Source: Spirochaetaceae bacterium
Lineage (GTDB): Bacteria; Spirochaetota; Spirochaetia; Treponematales; Treponemataceae
NCBI GenBank assembly: GCA_031272345.1
Contig: JAISTZ010000191.1
Coordinates: forward strand, 1 to 6,487
Direction of reading: 5' to 3'
Length of the DNA: 6,487 bases
Shown here: positions 5,648 through 6,487 of the stretch, one piece after another
How positions within the stretch are numbered: the stretch's first letter is position 1
How the letters are laid out: each line of letters opens with the position of its first letter
The notes under the pieces: model-generated
Told to the model about the DNA's origin: nothing
Seen by the model: only the letters and a program-made list of their open reading frames with translations
Database searches by the model: none
Translations under genes and position numbers: made by a program

Positions 5648-5717
5648 AGCCACTGGAGGAGGAGGCTTTATATCCTCTTCCGCCACCCGGTCCCGCAGGG
5701 GGCCGGGCGATTTTTTT
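5648..5717 (+). ncRNA. Candidate ~70-nt two-hairpin small RNA
   Basis: Predicted start near A5648, end in the T-run at 5711-5717. Hairpin 1: GGAGGAGGA (5655-5663) with TCCTCTTCC (5673-5681), 9 bp with one G-U, loop GGCTTTATA. Hairpin 2 is the terminator. No start codon follows the Shine-Dalgarno-like GGAGGAGG, so it is not a leader for a plus-strand gene; the next plus-strand gene begins at 6456. The arm TCCTCTTCC resembles anti-Shine-Dalgarno sequence, and the GGA repeats resemble CsrA-type sites; either could be functional but neither is demonstrated. It matches no RNA family I know. Its 3' end meets the nuclease gene tail-to-tail. Confidence 0.6.
5686..5717 (+). terminator. Intrinsic terminator of the small RNA
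   Basis: CCCGGTCCC (5686-5694) pairs with GGGGCCGGG (5699-5707), 9 bp including one G-U, around a GCAG tetraloop. CGA and seven T (5711-5717) follow. The last two T lie in the complement of the nuclease gene's TAA stop. The minus strand has no T-run after the stem, so rightward termination is its main role. Confidence 0.85.
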
Positions 5718-6267
5718 ACTTTCTACCTATGATTGCTCGCAATTCATTATAATTCCATGAATACAGTTTGCCCAGTATCTCAAAAAAGCACTTGAAAACG
5801 CCTGAATCATGCCGTTCTTTCAGTTCCCCGGCAATTTTGGCTCTAACGCTGTCAACAGTTAAATCAGTTAGCAACCATATAAACACCGAATGTCCTGAAA
5901 TTTCAGCATGTTTTTGAATCAGCGCCTTGCCTTGCTTATAAGCTTTTTTAAAGTCTGTCCCCAGGGTAACTCGTGTCCCTGTAACGGTTTTCAACTCCAT
6001 AACCGAACCATCCAACACGACGTCCGCGCACCGCTCACCGGTCTTTGCGCCCTGTTCATCGGGCAAAAAAAACGCCACGCTTCCCCGGTCGGTCAGAATC
6101 CTTGCTTGAGCCATTTCACGCTTCCACTTATCCTGTTCTTTTAGTTTCTCTGCTATGCGGGATTTCGCAACCCAGATGCGGGATTCTGTCTGGAACCATT
6201 TCTCCTCTGGAAACAGTACCGTTGCTACAGCGCGGGTTCTTTCAATCCGCTGCTCCTCATCGTTCAT
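5716..6267 (-). CDS. Stand-alone CdiA-C-terminal-like PD-(D/E)XK nuclease domain protein
   Basis: 183 residues. The central part resembles the CdiA C-terminal tRNA-nuclease domain family: EMAQARILTDRGSVAFFLPD (51-70), then CADVVLDG with Asp82, the E-x-K motif ELK (91-93), and TDFKKAYKQGKALIQKH (104-120) with the family's KQ helix. Asp82, Glu91 and Lys93 would form a PD-(D/E)XK metal site. In CDI toxins and phage head-morphogenesis proteins this domain sits at the end of a long delivery protein. Here it stands alone after a basic, Lys/Arg-rich helical N-terminus (~1-50), with no signal peptide, no transporter partner and no obvious immunity gene in the window. It is AT-richer than lysA, suggesting transfer. 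No ribosome site precedes the ATG at 6267. It is flanked by a permuted short repeat and an operator-like array. Substrate is unknown: tRNA is inference from the family; a restriction-like or phage-derived role is possible. Confidence 0.65.
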   Translation of the reverse strand: MNDEEQRIERTRAVATVLFPEEKWFQTESRIWVAKSRIAEKLKEQDKWKREMAQARILTDRGSVAFFLPDEQGAKTGERCADVVLDGSVMELKTVTGTRVTLGTDFKKAYKQGKALIQKHAEISGHSVFIWLLTDLTVDSVRAKIAGELKERHDSGVFKCFFEILGKLYSWNYNELRAIIGRK

Positions 6268-6270
6268 ACG

Positions 6271-6297
6271 GTGATCAGCCTATCACATAACAGTGAT
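6271..6297. promoter_or_regulatory. Phased operator-like array upstream of the nuclease gene
   Basis: GTGAT (6271-6275), ATCAC (6282-6286), GTGAT (6293-6297): three alternating inverted 5-mers with exactly 11-bp spacing, starting 3 nt upstream of the ATG at 6267. All boxes fall on one helix face. A weak leftward -10 (TGTTAT, 6292-6287) lies between the second and third boxes, with TTGGAT 17 nt further up. Likely repressor site; the protein is unknown. Confidence 0.45.
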
Positions 6298-6310
6298 TTT
6301 TTACAGAACA

Positions 6311-6335
6311 TCCAACACTTTTTCAGACACGAACC
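6311..6335 (+). repeat. Flank module copy B: TCCAACACTTTTT + CAGACACGAACC
   Basis: TCCAACACTTTTT (6311-6323) is followed directly by CAGACACGAACC (6324-6335). The same two blocks occur at 5557-5588 in reverse order. Degenerate CACGAAC-like units continue to about 6352 (TCACGGACC, CACGAAC), so this may be a small dispersed repeat. Confidence 0.65.
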
Positions 6336-6420
6336 TCACGGACCACACGAACAGAATTTGCACGTCAATATAAACACATGGAGGGGTCTGCCGGGTGGCA
6401 GGGGGCTCGTCGCTTTTGTC

Positions 6421-6449
6421 TTGACTCTCCAGCGGGGTTACGGTATACT
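6421..6449 (+). promoter_or_regulatory. Promoter of the right-edge gene (leaderless type)
   Basis: TTGACT (6421-6426), 17-nt spacer, TATACT (6444-6449), 6 nt, ATG at 6456. The architecture is the same as at metF, with an identical -10, and there is no ribosome site. The stretch 6336-6420 before it holds only a weak CTGCC/GGCAG hairpin (6388-6401) and CACGAAC-like repeat remnants. Confidence 0.75.
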
Positions 6450-6455
6450 ATACGC

Positions 6456-6487
6456 ATGAACACCCGCTACAAAGACAGCGTCTTCAC
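6456..6487 (+). CDS. Probable Rpn / PD-(D/E)XK nuclease family 'transposase', N-terminus only
   Basis: Only the first 10 codons are in the window: MNTRYKDSVF. This is the characteristic opening of Rpn-type recombination-promoting nucleases, often annotated as PD-(D/E)XK family transposase, where (R/K)YKDSVF is followed by SLLF. These are multicopy in termite-gut treponemes and clostridia and are associated with gene mobility. The start is fixed by the promoter ending 6 nt upstream. An in-frame ATG at 6378 would translate through that promoter and is rejected. The identification rests on ten residues. Confidence 0.55.
   Translation, partial: MNTRYKDSVF

Noticed and set aside
5649..5655. GCCACTG, the short motif known from cobalamin riboswitches
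   Set aside because: No other cobalamin riboswitch elements (B12 box, AAATCC-type core) are present and the transcript is only ~70 nt.
6271..6297. CRP/FNR-type site upstream of the nuclease gene
   Set aside because: The half-sites are in the opposite orientation (ATCAC-N6-GTGAT instead of TGTGA-N6-TCACA).
6378..6455. In-frame upstream ATG for the right-edge gene
   Set aside because: The 26 extra codons would run through the -35 and -10 elements, and the family start YKDSVF sits near the N-terminus.

Overview
The window looks like a chromosomal stretch from a spirochaete, most likely a Treponema-type gut organism. This rests on protein-level impressions only: a relaxed lipobox on the first gene, a diaminopimelate decarboxylase of the CEN-variant type, and at the right edge a start (MNTRYKDSVF) typical of the Rpn/PD-(D/E)XK 'transposase' families abundant in termite-gut treponemes. 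No rRNA or other marker confirms the taxon. The metF-to-lysA core is GC-rich. The XRE gene (1132-1473) and the nuclease gene (5716-6267) are visibly more AT-rich and look like accessory insertions.

Layout. (1) 1-711, minus: 5' part of a secreted, repeat-containing lipoprotein. (2) 712-1131: no gene, but a control region with a consensus leftward promoter, a terminator immediately behind it, five further hairpins before the lipoprotein, and two TTAGC-type operator candidates shared with the divergent XRE regulator. (3) 1132-1473, plus: small XRE-family regulator. (4) 1477-1557: two related large palindromes of REP type. (5) 1597-3409, plus: a probable two-gene operon of methylenetetrahydrofolate reductase and a protein with a degenerate PAP2-like motif set. 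(6) 3420-4193, minus: ComF-family protein, convergent with the operon and divergent from lysA. (7) 4260-5531, plus: lysA. (8) 5532-5715: a terminator, then a candidate ~70-nt small RNA with its own consensus promoter and intrinsic terminator. (9) 5716-6267, minus: stand-alone CdiA-C-terminal-like PD-(D/E)XK nuclease domain, with a phased operator-like array at its start. (10) 6456-end, plus: first 32 bases of a probable Rpn-family gene.

The clearest cross-cutting signal is promoter architecture. XRE, metF, lysA and the right-edge gene each have a -35/-10 pair whose -10 hexamer ends exactly 6 nt before the ATG, and none has a Shine-Dalgarno sequence. Transcription should therefore start at or next to the A of the start codon, giving leaderless mRNAs. 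By contrast the lipoprotein has a strong GGAGGA site and the second gene of the metF operon has AAGGAG. This also fixes start codons at 1597 and 4260 against longer open frames. The two TTGACA-N17-TATAGT promoters (minus 1074-1102, plus 5613-5641) both drive short transcripts that end at intrinsic terminators, suggesting two small RNAs.

Functionally, metF (one-carbon metabolism), lysA (lysine biosynthesis) and comF are unlinked housekeeping genes. The regulator, REP pair, small RNAs, nuclease and Rpn gene are the accessory layer. No complete undescribed multi-gene system is evident. The best novelty candidates are the leaderless promoter set, the two small RNAs, the XRE-controlled leftward leader, and the nuclease/sRNA island flanked by a permuted repeat.
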